A DNA stretch of 64,000 nt, taken from Aristolochia californica (lineage: Eukaryota > Streptophyta > Magnoliopsida > Piperales > Aristolochiaceae). Position numbers and translations under genes: made by a program. Of this stretch, positions 23,284-33,674 are shown piece after piece; positions within the stretch are counted from its first letter, which is position 1; each line of letters begins with the position of its first letter. The notes under the pieces are model-generated. The model searched no databases and was not told the DNA's origin. It saw nothing but the letters and a program-made list of their open reading frames with translations. The DNA lies in the NCBI GenBank assembly GCA_029961685.1, contig JARWKL010000016.1, positions 15,320,157-15,384,156 on the forward strand. Reading direction: 5' to 3'.

Positions 23284-25140
23284 CTTACAGAACCCGAAAG
23301 TGTGTTCGTCGTTCAGGGATATCTCCAAAAGCCTTTCCAAGAATGGAGCATTGCTGAAACGAAGCGAGAGTTAGAAATTTTGTAGGGTTAGGTCGGCGAC
23401 GAAAAAAAAACAGAACATTAAATAAAAATCTTACCTCCCGTCGGACCGTCGCTTTTGTCTCGTCAACGAGGAAGAACTTCGGATGAAGAAATCGAAAAGG
23501 AAGGATAAAAATCGATTGTAGAAAAGAGAGATAATTTACATCCGTCTATATCTAACGTATCAATTCAACAAAATATGAATATTTGACAAGGTTTAGGCAT
23601 CATATATCATCCAATGAGTAAATTTAAGACATCAAAGGTTCACACACAAGATCTCAATTTCCAAAAGATAGCAAAGGAACTATCAAATCACTTTTGCTAA
23701 TACATCAAGCCATATAACATTTTAGAACAACAGCAGATATAAGTTCAATGAGAATTAAGAAAGAAGGACAAAAACTAACATTTTTTATTCTTTTTTATAA
23801 TAAAGAGAAGTTGGATGCAATTAAGAAAGCCCGCAATTAAGAAAGCCCCTGATTCCATTAACTATAATAGAGTATTATTGAACAGAATATGTTATCAACA
23901 CTCAAAATCATGAAATAAAATTCCATTGCTAAAATATATCAAGTAACAATTTGAATACCATTGTTGTTTATTGCTGAAATATATGATAAACGTACAAAAT
24001 TTTATAAGAGGCCAGACACCTAAAAATAAAAAGGCAAAAAAGAAACAAGATCCCACAACATAAAAATATTTGAAAGTCTAGAATAATAACTTCATTTATG
24101 AAGAACAGTGGAATTTGAGCAAAAAAATCATTGATAACCAACTATTTTCCAAACATTATAGCACTTGAGCTTAGTAAGTCATTCTGAGATATACAAAAAC
24201 ATAACAAATGACAAGGTGGGGGATTTTTTTCCCCCACCCTTCCTTTCCTTCTTGAATGTCATAACTCAGTATGAAGTTTCCTGGCTCTCAGCTAGCTAGA
24301 ATGCAATTGATGGCACACTCAAGCAAAAAATAAAACAAAATGAAAAAAAAATAAGAGAATAAAATAGGTCAACCTCTAGTAAGAACAGGTGTCACTGAAG
24401 CACCATTGCACTATTTGAGATGCAAACAATTGCAAGAAAAAGAGAGTATACCAAAACTCATCTAGTGGAGGAACCTATATTACAATACCAACTACTGGAA
24501 TTTGAATGCCCCTCACCCATCAAAATCACTTAAAACTAACTTTAACATTAACATTAGGATTGGAATTTTAAAGAAAATTTCCTTGAAACAGTGGAGGTTG
24601 TGCAGATGAGACTTGAAATAAGATACGAAAACAAAGAAAATAATTATGACCATCTCAGTTGGAAAATCCATCCCCCAAAGCTCTTTTTCTTTAAGTTATA
24701 GAGGAAAAGGAAACATCCTTCTACCTTTAAATCAAGAACTCATCGTTTAAAAAAATCAAACAATATCAACACTCAAAATCATGAAATAAAATTCATACTG
24801 GCAGTTTTCTTCCAAGGATTTCTTCCCGATTGTACTTTGAATTGTCAGCTGCAAATATCTGCAAAAAAAAAAAAAAAAAAACAGAGCTGAGAAAAAGAAC
24901 ATTTGCTTACAGAAACAGAGTGTTTACCGTTCTGATATCCAAAAAAACTTTCCAAGAATGAAGGAGCACTGTTGAGAAACGAAGCTGAGAAACGAAGCGA
25001 GAGTTAGAGATTTTTTAGGTTAGCTCGGCGATGAAAAAATACAGAAAGATTAAATAAAAATCTTACCTCCTTCCATTGGACCGTTGATTTCGTCTCGTAA
25101 GCGAGGAAAAACTTTGGATAAAGAAATCAAAGAGGAAGAA
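23284..25140 (-). repeat. Duplicated leader segment of hAT-2 with paired splice donors
   Basis: Positions 23284-23505 and 24906-25140 are diverged direct copies. On the minus strand each contains GGAG followed by GTAAGATTTTTATTTAAT, a consensus donor (GT at 23434-23433 and 25066-25065). They lie upstream of the transposase start, so they look like two alternative first exons, or promoter plus first exon, produced by internal duplication. Between them (23545-24900) I see no transposase coding sequence. Confidence 0.55.
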
Positions 25141-25225
25141 GAGAAAGAAATCGCAGAGGAAGAAGAGACAGAAATCGTAGAGGAAGAAGAGACAGAAATC
25201 GCAGAGGAAGAAATCGAGGAATCGA
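25132..25225. repeat. 24-bp minisatellite
   Basis: Units of the form gaggaagaagagacagaaat plus cgNa start at 25132, 25156 and 25180, with a partial unit from 25204. The long acidic open frame through it (25084-25278) is a by-product of the purine repeat. Confidence 0.85.
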
Positions 25226-25810
25226 AGAGGGAGAGGGAGAATGAGGGATTTGAAGACCAAATGCCCCATTTCCCCTGAATACCTGTCGACGAACAGTGAT
25301 TTCCGCAAGAAATCATGCTGAAACGGCATGGAAATGGCAGAGTGAGGTATGGGTTTCACAGGCGAAACGAAGAGAGGTTTCCCAAAATGAAGAGAGGTCT
25401 CCCAATCCTTGAATCGCTCATTATATTAACGAGTCGGCTCGCGAGCCGACGAGCCGAACCGAGCTCTGCTCGAGCTCGACTCGTTAATGTAAACGAGCCT
25501 ATTTCCGAGTTCGAGCTTGACTCGAGCTCGAAATATAATGTTTTGAACCGAGCCGAAACCGAGCCGAACTCGAGCGGCTAGCGAGCCGGCTCAATTCGAA
25601 GCCACCCTTAGTTGGGACTCTCTCCCTCATTCCTGGATGCGTCGATGAAATCTTTAGGAATTTCGCGATAGGTACGATTGGAATTTGTCCTGCATGCTGT
25701 GCTTCCCCAAGTTTGCAGGGTTCTATCCTTTCAACCCATTCTTGGCCCCCTTAATCAAAGCGCATTGTCAGAAACCACCCGTGACTTCACCTCTATCTCC
25801 ATGCCTTTGA

Positions 25811-26156
25811 AGAACTGTTTCTTGTTCATGAAATGACTTCTTTCTACACTCAATGAAATGTCAAACACGTTTCAGAATCCCTCTTCCAAATAAATGTAAA
25901 CCCTTTTAATGGATTTAAGAGTTTTGGATGTCCTTAACTAAATTTTTTATGTTTCAGTGTTTCTGTTCTATTGTCTTCATTAGAGAGAAGTTCATGCTTT
26001 TATTTCAATTGATATAGTCTTATCAAACTTGAAGATATGAACTGTTGGTCTTATTTAATGATCACTTGTATTGTAACCATCTTGATTTAAGGGACAAGAC
26101 TTTTTTATTGTACCAAATGAGAGTCAAACATTTTGCTAGTATGTTGTTTAGATGAT
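25811..26156. other. 3' flank of the prolamin-like pseudogene, no gene
   Basis: AT-rich sequence with no coding signal that I recognise. It probably contained the 3' untranslated region of the disrupted gene. Confidence 0.4.
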
Positions 26157-26439
26157 GAAAGTGTAGAATATAGGAATATAAAATAATATTGTCGTGATTA
26201 TCATTGATCATGTGTACACTATTTATAGAATTACAATAGAGATAGTAGGTGATTACAACTCTAAAATTTGAGTCTGTTTATGTTTCAATCACTTTTATCT
26301 TTATCTCTATCTCTATTATACCCCCGCAATATGAAGCTCCGAGAGGAGAGTCCAATCTTGATCTTCAAAAAGAGGAAGTGTGTTCTCGGAAATGGTTTGG
26401 AGAGTAGTGACACTAGTAGCGGTTGAGAAGAGTAGCGGC

Positions 26440-26735
26440 TGAAGCGGATAAAATTGCATCGTCTGGTGGTAGAACAACGGCCTTGGTAGTGGCTGGGGGC
26501 GGACGGGATTGCATCGTCCGGTGGAAGAGTAGCGGCACTGGAGGCAGACGGAATTGCATTGTTCAAGGGAAGAATAGGGCACTGAAGATGACTGGGCCGG
26601 ACAGAATCGCATTGTCTTGAGGAAGAGCAGTGGCACTGGTAGCGGCTGAGGCAAACAAAATTGCATCTTTTGAGGAAGAGCAGCGACAGAAACGAATGGA
26701 ATCGCATCGTTCGGATGGGAAGAAGAGGTTTTGTA
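26440..26735. repeat. Imperfect minisatellite inside the LTR element
   Basis: About six units of roughly 40-57 bp are each marked by (a)ttgcatcgt or atcgcat followed by ggaagag and a GGC-rich core. The minus-strand open frame 26285-26800 translates it as repeated DDAIPSAPS-like phrases. It shows no known domain and is judged non-functional. Confidence 0.65.
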
Positions 26736-26805
26736 GTGAGTTTTTTTAATATATATATATATGTAGCACGCATGAACTCCACATACGCTAGATGAGGCAA
26801 GAGTT

Positions 26806-26808
<3 letters not shown>

Positions 26809-26843
<35 letters not shown>
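26809..26843. repeat. 35-base G homopolymer
   Basis: An uninterrupted G run followed by cgggcgg lies inside the 1.16-kb LTR element. Runs of this length are unstable and prone to sequencing or assembly error. Confidence 0.9.
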
Positions 26844-27329
26844 CGGGCGGAGTTCTGTGCTGCGGCGCTAGGCGAAAGTCTGTGCCAGCTTGGGGAAGTT
26901 CAAAAATAGGGAAGGAGGGCGGTCGACAATAGGGGCTTTGGGAGAATATCGTCGGAGAGATTTTACGGTGACAGCGGAAAGCTATTTAGAGAGACGGAGA
27001 AGGGGAAGAGAAAAGTACCAGGTATGAACGGCAGCAGTCAGCTACAGTGATTTCAGAGAAGGATTTCCAGTGACGACGAACTGGTTCTGATTAATCGATC
27101 GGGAACTCTAATACCATGTAGAATATAGGAATGTAGAATAACATTGACGTGATTATCATTGATCAGGTGTACACTATTTATAGAATTAAAACAAAGACAG
27201 TAGGTGATTACAACTCTACAATTTGATTTTGTCTCTAATTCAATCACTTATAGTTTGAGTTTGTCTCTGTTTCAATCAACTTTTATCTTTATCTGTATCA
27301 TTATCTTTATCTTTATCTCTATTAGAAAG

Positions 27330-28113
27330 AGTATTTCTTTCTTGTTTATGAGGTGGACATAGAAGACAATGACGAAGAGAAACAAGTCCGAGGATATGGG
27401 AAGAAGGCATGTACAAGATGTTCTCAGGAGATGAGAATGACGGGTTCACACATATAACAAAGTCACGGCACTGGGCTTCATCTAGTAAGATCTCCCAAGC
27501 CAAAAAGGAAAATCTTTAAAACTTGATTTTCTAATTTAAAGATAAACAAAAATCTCCATTCTCCTTGGTTTAACGTGCTTTATATAGTCTTATTTCAAGA
27601 GACTAAGTGTAACCTTTATATGGACTTATATAACTTAGAACATTTGAATATGGAAAATTTTTTATTAATTTTTTTTTTTTTTTTTTCGTCAAATCCAAAA
27701 AATTGATCTTCTTTTATATTTTATACATAGGTCGTCAATTCGGTATTGGATAAAAAGTGCGAGAAACCCGTTTTCCAGTAAACGGTTCAAATTTTTTTAT
27801 CGATATGAGTGTTCTATATCAGATAAATTGCCAACTATTATATTAATATAAATTTTTAAACTATCTCCTTATCTCCTACTAGCATAGTGGTAGAAAGAAG
27901 TAACTTAAAAGTACTACTACCACCATGTGTCAATCAAAACATGCCACATGCATATTGTTGGACTATAAATTAATTAGATACCAAAAAATATATTTCACCT
28001 CTAACTAAGTTTTGTTCTTTCAAAAACTTTCTAAACTAGGGAACTCCTATGCTACTCTTACCCATCTTCTGACCTTCTAACTCTAGCCAAACTTAATATG
28101 TACATTCAAGAAG

Positions 28114-28146
<33 letters not shown>

Positions 28147-28469
28147 GAGGAAAGGTCGTAAGAAACTAGAGGGGGAACAAATGAAGGCCCATATAGGCCC
28201 CCACGAAGCTCAACCCCAGAGCTCTAGATTTCAGGCGTGATTTAAAGAGAGAAATCTATTGAGTGTTACATTGGAACAAAGCTCTATGAATGGTGTGGAA
28301 GGCTGAAATCTTTGGTAAAAAAATCTAGTGAAGGAGGACACACGGGGTGGGATTTAGGAGGATTTAGTAGGATTACAAATACTTTTTTAATGGGGAATTG
28401 ACATATGAGACATCCATGGAACAACCTCTGATGTTTGTTGCTTAGGGGGTGCAAGGTAATGTGTCCCAA
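27330..28469. other. AT-rich spacer with poly-T tracts, no gene
   Basis: It includes T runs at 27668-27686 and 28114-28140. Short minus-strand frames (27276-27503, 28284-28469) show no recognisable domain. The long T tract at 28114 could be the tail of a minus-strand retroposed sequence (28141-28470), but no target duplication is visible. Confidence 0.4.
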
Positions 28470-29450
28470 TTACAACAGATAATTTATGGCCTAAAACAAA
28501 GTCCTTAAACTTCATTTGAAAAGTTTTGTGCTTCAATTATGAAGTTTAGCTTTGTTCAAAGTTATTCAGACAATTCAATTTTTATTTTATGCATGTAGTT
28601 TGGAACAATTATACTAATAGTGTATGTATGTGACGTGAATGTTTTGGGGGATGTTGTTCAATGCATTGAAGAGGTCAAAGACCATGTCATACAACACTTC
28701 CAAAAACAGGACTTGGGGAATGTGAACCACATTTTTGAGATTGAAGTGGCAAGGGGCAAGTCAAGTATTTTCTTGTCTTAATGTAAATATATAGTTGAGC
28801 TACTCATTGAAACAAGGCTGTTAGGAGCTAAAGCACCCGAGATTCGTATCTTGGTGATATGAGGGTCTACATAATGAGTTAAGTTTAGTGCTCAAAGACA
28901 AGATTCTATGTAGGTGGTTAGTAGACAAACTTATTTAGGCTACAATGACAAGGCAGAATATAAGGTTTATTGTTAGTACTGTAAGTCAAATTCATAGAGA
29001 ATCTTTGCTAGGTATTCAAGGAAAATGGGGTCCAGGAAAATGTTTATTATACAAAATAATGGTCACAAATTACCTTAGCAAGATTTTTTTGCTAATTATA
29101 AGTAATCATGAATTGATAGAAATTTATATTAGTGGGAAGTAATTCAGTATCACAATAAAACAAAAAAAAATTATTATAAAGTCAAGTGTAAAGGGAGAGT
29201 ACCATATCATAGCTCATACTATATGTGAAACAATGTGAGTTAAATCTATTCTTGCTGAATTTGGTTTTCCTACAAGTAAACCCATTGAAATGGCATGTGA
29301 TAATTTGGTGGTCATCTACATAGCAAGCTATCATATATTTCATGAGCAAACTAGGCATATCATGGAGCATAGATTTTTTTTGAGATGTTGTAATGGTCTA
29401 TTGCTACTCCTCATGTAAATTTGGGAGTGTATGACATCTTTGCTCCAATT
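28470..29450 (+). pseudogene. Copia reverse transcriptase/RNase H relic
   Basis: Translation with breaks gives IIYGLKQSP and SFEKFCASIMKF, then a degenerate YVDD region (VYVCDVNVLGDV) and LGNVNHIFEIEVARGKSSIF. RNase H follows with AHTICET, ILAEFGFPTSKPIEMACDN, YIASYHIFHEQTRHI and a CDN acidic residue. This is the C-terminal half of a copia polyprotein. It ends 10-20 bp before an LTR, as in an intact element, but many stops and a damaged catalytic YVDD show it is dead. The N-terminal half is missing. Confidence 0.85.
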
Positions 29451-29460
29451 TGAGGGGAAG

Positions 29461-29843
29461 TGACAATCGTTTTTTTAAGTGATTTTTTTTTTCATCTAGA
29501 AAACTAGTTTTTAAGAAAATTGTTGAAGAACAAGTATGGAAGAGTCTTACATGACTCTCACAGAGTCAGAATTAATATGGTAGAGTCTAAGAAGAGTGTC
29601 ATAGAAGAAGGTCCCATAGAAAAGTCTCAGTTAAAAGTGTTTTAGTCATGTTAGTCTTCTATATATGTTTTATTTTTCAATTGTTTTATGACTTATCTTT
29701 TAGTGTTTAACTTTGGACATAATCGGGATAAGGGTAGTTTAATTGTAATTGGATTCTATTTGTTTCCTCTATTATAAATAGAAGCTTATTGTACTCAAAT
29801 TACAACAAGTCGATGAAATTTTTTCTTTTCCAAAACTTCAACA
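29461..29843 (+). mobile_element. LTR joining a 3' pol end to a 5' leader
   Basis: The LTR runs TGACAATC...CTTCAACA. It is preceded by the purine tract ttgaggggaag, as for a 3' LTR, and followed by TGGTATCATAGTGGG, as for a 5' LTR. It contains a probable TATA region and tail shared with the LTRs at 59555-59980 (minus) and 62858-63165 (plus). Confidence 0.7.
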
Positions 29844-30720
29844 TGGTATCATAGTGGGTTCTATGAGTTGACTCGATCAACCTACAGAGATAATGTGATC
29901 CTTTTCTGATTGATAACCTTTAGTAGTTTAGGTTCGTATTTTATCTTTTTTTCTTTCTTTCCATTCCATGTACCCATTTTTTCTTTGCTTTGGTACCTTC
30001 ATACTGGACTTTTCATATTGAAGATTCTATATTGACGGAAAGATATTTGAGTCTACTTTCTCATGCAAAAATAGTTTTGAAAATTAGAGTTTTCTAAAAA
30101 AATAAATCAATATTTGAAGAAACAAATGGAAGAGAGGTTCAAGCAATAGCAGAAAGCTTCAACTTTTGAGGCATTTTATGACATCAAGAATGAGACTTTA
30201 TTTGGTGAATTATATGTCAAAAGACAGATCTATAAGTATATTTTTTTACATATTAAACCAATTCTCAAACTGATATTTTTAGAGGAAGATATAAGTATTG
30301 GAAGAGTCAATGGTCATCTGGCAAAAAAAGAAACAACACTCGATTCGGTCAGATTACAAAGTTCGAAATCTATTAGATTCTTTTTCTCAAAAGAAGCATA
30401 TTTAATAAAATAAAGTTATATTGGAATGAAAGGCATCAAATTTTAGTTTCAGAATGAAAAAAAATTCATGTCAATTTGATCTATATTTAAGGAGATTTGC
30501 ATTGGAGTCGATAAGGATAAACTACAGAACAAAGAAAATCAAGAGGTCATAAAAGATGCAAGAACGAAGTTTTTTTTTATCTCAAATTAGGTATCAGTTT
30601 AAATATCTTTGAGTATAATCTCTTGAGAGATAACCATTTGTGATTCTAAGCTATATTTTTAGATATATCAATATTACGAGTACAAAGTCAATTCTGCTAA
30701 AAATCTCTCATTTTTTCTAT
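29844..30720 (+). mobile_element. Non-coding LTR-element interior (copy 1)
   Basis: The interior begins at the primer site. It matches the minus-strand interior at 61866-60900 (gagttgact...tcaacc then gagatc, and atattgacggaaagatattt) and plus-strand segments at 56100-56530 and 58590-59000. There is no gag or pol. It ends without a second LTR. From 30721 to 31299 I see no gene, only T-rich sequence. Confidence 0.65.
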
Positions 30721-31299
30721 TTTCTCTTCTATTATATCTCCATGCATTGACGTGAATTGAGTTTCCTTTTCTCCTAAAATTAGAGTTTTTTAGCTAAATT
30801 TCTTTTCTAATCAGAGAGTTTTGGTTAGACTTAACCACTTCATGATATGCTCATTCAAGGTATGCAATGTCTTGCTTCAATATTGCTTTTAAGTTTTGCA
30901 TTTTTCTTACTTGGGTTGTGTATCTTATGCATCGTCAGCTCCGAATATTGTGGCCACCCCAAAAAAATTTATACTTGTTCAAATTTATTAAGTTATACCG
31001 TTATAGTCTCCCCTACTCTCTTTTTTTTTCAAAAAAAAAAAAAGGTCATATTCTAAATATATTTGGAAGTATGAGTGTTGCATAGTTGCCTCATTCCAGT
31101 TAAAGTTATTTTCCTCTAGTGTTTTTTCAATTTATCTTCTTGTGTTTTCATCGCTTCAGAGCAATACTTAGACCCACTAAAAAAATAAATATAGAAGTGT
31201 GCCTAATATCCAGCTTGATTCAAGTCTTGTTTTCTTCACCCAAGATGTGATTTGTGTTTGAGCTACCACTCAAAAAAAAAGTCCACACGTGAGGTGGAG

Positions 31300-31613
31300 T
31301 GTCAAAGAATAGCTCTACATGGATTAAAAGGTAGAGATCTAGGGTTTATTAACTGGAAAGAGGTTTGAAAGTTGGATAATCATTTTGGAATGAGCATTGG
31401 TCCAAATTTTGTATAGAATCAAACTAGGTGCTTGTACATGGGTCTCCATCAAAAATATTGTCTACGTGTAGGAACCACAAAGAAGGCCCATACATAAGGG
31501 AGAGATAGAGAATAGTCACACTAGGATCAATGAATGGAAAAAACTCGGTATATTAGTTAGAAAAGAGGCTAGTCATTTTGGGATGGGTCTTGGGTCTCTC
31601 ATGTTGATATATA
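31300..31613 (+). repeat. LTR fragment, family B
   Basis: The purine-rich gaggtggag is followed by TGTCAAAG. The body contains twice the phrase for the family B tail (cattttggaatgagc and cattttgggatgggtc), as in the 130-480 and 59440-59523 copies. It ends near ctcatgttg. No primer site or coding sequence is attached. Confidence 0.5.
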
Positions 31614-33469
31614 TTTTGTTGATTTTAATCTTTTAGAATGTCTTATCATTTCCTATGGATTCATTATACTTTCTTTATATTCGTATAATTTTGGATTCAT
31701 TTTTCATAACAAGATAACTAAGAATTAGATTTTGACAAGGGAATTTATTATTTAAAATTTTACAAGAAAGGATTACCCAGCCTATTGTGCCATTTTATGG
31801 TTTCTTTATCAATTGTTGCTACGGCTGTGAGAATTGTTGGATCCATAAAGTTCAGAATACAAGGCTACTATTTTAACAGCCTGATTGCAACTTGTAGTGT
31901 AAACCTGATAGTTCACTTGTGTTTTTTTAATCAAATCCTAACGTGAAATGAAATTAGACATCCATTCATATAGGATCCACATGAATGAATGACCTTGATT
32001 CAATAGAACACTTTGGAATGTAACATTGGAATGGCAATCCATCCACGCATATTATGTCCACTCTAGAAAAGTTCAAAAAGTCCATACTAGGTTCCAACAA
32101 GAACAAGGAATCCATATTTATTTTATGTCTGCTTGTCTTTAAACCATGATCTTAGGAAGCATTCTAACTAATAGCCACTCTTTTTTACCTGAGAAAAGTT
32201 TGAGAATATTGTTACAACTTGATTCATTGTTACAACTTAAAAATCTCTACCCCAACAATTTTTTTTTCCTTTTAAATCTTCCAGTAAATGCTTAAAACTC
32301 CATGAATTCTCGCTAAATATGGTTTTATTCAACACTACCCACTACCCACTACCCAAAAAAGTATCAGTTTCATGAGGCCACCATGTTAGCTTCTTCGAGT
32401 CCTCACTGTAAAGAGCTTTCATTCAATAAGCTTGAGTGGGAAGAACCTTTGGCTTTTCCAGATTCCTTTTAGTGAGCGAAAACCAATATGGAGGATAAGA
32501 AGCTTCTCTACTTTTGTCTGCTCGCAAACTAACAAAATCTGAGGCCACGCTGAAAGGTCATGTGGGTCCATCTGTCGCCGTCCAGCCCTATTCACGCTAC
32601 GTCAGCCCTACACTTCCTCTCGCCCATCTATGCATGCTTCTATTTTCTCCTCTAATGGCTTCCGCCATTAAATTAGCTGCCTCTACATTTAGAGCCACTT
32701 AATGGGTTACTGGAGTTATCCACCCGCCAGTCATCAACTCTACTGTTCTTCATAATATTGGTGGGAAGATAGAAAATAAAAAGAGGCATATAAACGCAGG
32801 AAGCTGGTAGCTTTTCCTTTTTCTGTCCCCTCCTCTTTTGCTTTTTCTTGTTTTCGATCACACTCCCTTTAGAACCTTTTCCTTAAATAAATATCATTTT
32901 CATAAGAGTAAAGCCACACACAGTTCTTTAATCATGAGTTTCATAGCCGTGCAATCTTTTGACTGGTCCTCTCCCTCTCTCTTTCTCTTCTTTTCCACTC
33001 AAACACAATTAAGCATCAGGAGAGCTCTTGGCTCCAGCAATTGATCTCTGTTTCAGAGTTGAAACGGGTTTGTCAAAACAGTTGTTGGATGGAGTGAGAT
33101 CTTTTGCCGAAAGCTCCTTTTCCACCTTTACCATCCGCCTTCTCCACAGTATTCAGTCTCTGAACAAAGAGTAGGAAGAAAGAATAAGAAAATAGAAAAG
33201 GAGATAGACAAGATGTCGATCAAAACCCTAAAAATGAGTCAGATGTTTCTACTAAGATTTGGTCATTCAAGCTTTGAAACAGTACTGAATCCCACATAAG
33301 ATATCCAACTTCTCTGTCCATGTGATACGTACAGATGAAACCCTGCCCAGAAGGTCTTTATCACAGAGAAGATGGAGCACTCGATTCGAAATTCTCGGCT
33401 GGAAGTGTAAAGATGAGTGAGCAGATTCTCCCAATCAGCTACCAGATAAAACAAAACTGTCACAAAACT
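31614..33469. other. Low-coding spacer, no gene identified
   Basis: Open frames are short and overlap on both strands (32514-32702, 32673-32861, 32838-33044, 33263-33463), with no domain recognised. Pyrimidine-rich sequence around 32960-33040 and 33120-33160 resembles an untranslated leader, but no start or coding exon follows before the copia element at 33470. The minus frame at 33263-33463 may be a host-gene remnant cut by that element. Confidence 0.35.
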
Positions 33470-33674
33470 ATCTACTAAATTGGCCCATATTCATGACCCA
33501 TTCCTTAATGAGCTTAACAAAATTAGATCACTTAATTTCAGCCCATTCCTTTAATAATAGAAAATATAATTGCATAATAAATATATTACCCAAATTAGAA
33601 TAGGAAATGTGAATTTCCTAACAATCTCCCACTTGGGTTACATATCATTCCTGAAACAATTATATCACAATTCT

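Larger units (their letters stand above)
19980..25610 (-). mobile_element. hAT transposon with transposase (hAT-2)
   Basis: Termini are TAGGGGTGGC and GCCACCCTTA (one mismatch). The 8-bp target duplication gttgggac lies at 19972-19979 and 25611-25618. Subterminal GAGCCGAGCC and GCTCGAGCTCGA clusters match hAT-1 at both ends. The 5.63-kb interior encodes a minus-strand BED/hATC transposase (20904-22930) and a long upstream region with two copies of a first-exon-like segment. Length, termini and gene content fit an Ac-like hAT. The single frameshift makes it probably inactive, though it could be a recent source of hAT-1-type derivatives. Confidence 0.95.
19827..25810 (+). pseudogene. Prolamin-like (ECA1-type) secreted protein gene split by hAT-2
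   Basis: The ATG at 19827 opens a frame with a signal peptide (TASILMILAFILNSESAGA) and then a short spacer ending ...QVKECWD at 19979, where hAT-2 is inserted. Beyond the element (25619 on) the other frames continue the same domain: IPGCVDEIF, then IGICPACC, then FYPFNPFLAPLIKAHC, with a stop at 25808. ECW, GCV.EI, CC and the final C match the cysteine pattern of the plant prolamin-like domain, as in egg-cell and ECA1 gametogenesis-related proteins, which are small and secreted. Two frameshifts (a CT loss just after the target site and a one-base loss after CCAS) add to the transposon damage. Family assignment is from motif order; no expression is implied. Confidence 0.75.
26162..27324 (-). 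mobile_element. 1.16-kb non-autonomous LTR element
   Basis: Direct repeats at 26162-26318 (157 bp) and 27117-27324 (208 bp, with an internal insertion/duplication) both begin TGTAGAATATAGGAAT. The 5-bp duplication gaaag lies at 26157-26161 and 27325-27329. On the minus strand TGGTATTAGAGTTCC (27116-27102) follows one LTR, a Met-tRNA primer site. The other LTR is preceded by GCGGGGGTATA, a polypurine tract. The interior has no gag or pol, only a minisatellite and a G run. The element's own 5' LTR end reads TAATAG rather than TG, which is atypical. Confidence 0.82.

Noticed and set aside
24212..24240. Short palindrome ggtgggggattttttt/cccccacc as a terminator
   Set aside because: Eukaryotic context; an isolated hairpin inside the hAT-2 leader with no supporting feature.
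25050..25359. Ser/Phe-rich minus and Glu-rich plus open frames
   Set aside because: They are translations of a 24-bp purine minisatellite in the hAT-2 leader.
26440..26735. CRISPR-like array
   Set aside because: Units are imperfect, adjoin without distinct spacers, and lie in a plant LTR element; it is a minisatellite.
28114..28470. Minus-strand processed retrogene with poly-A tail
   Set aside because: Only the T tract supports it; no target duplication and no recognisable coding sequence.
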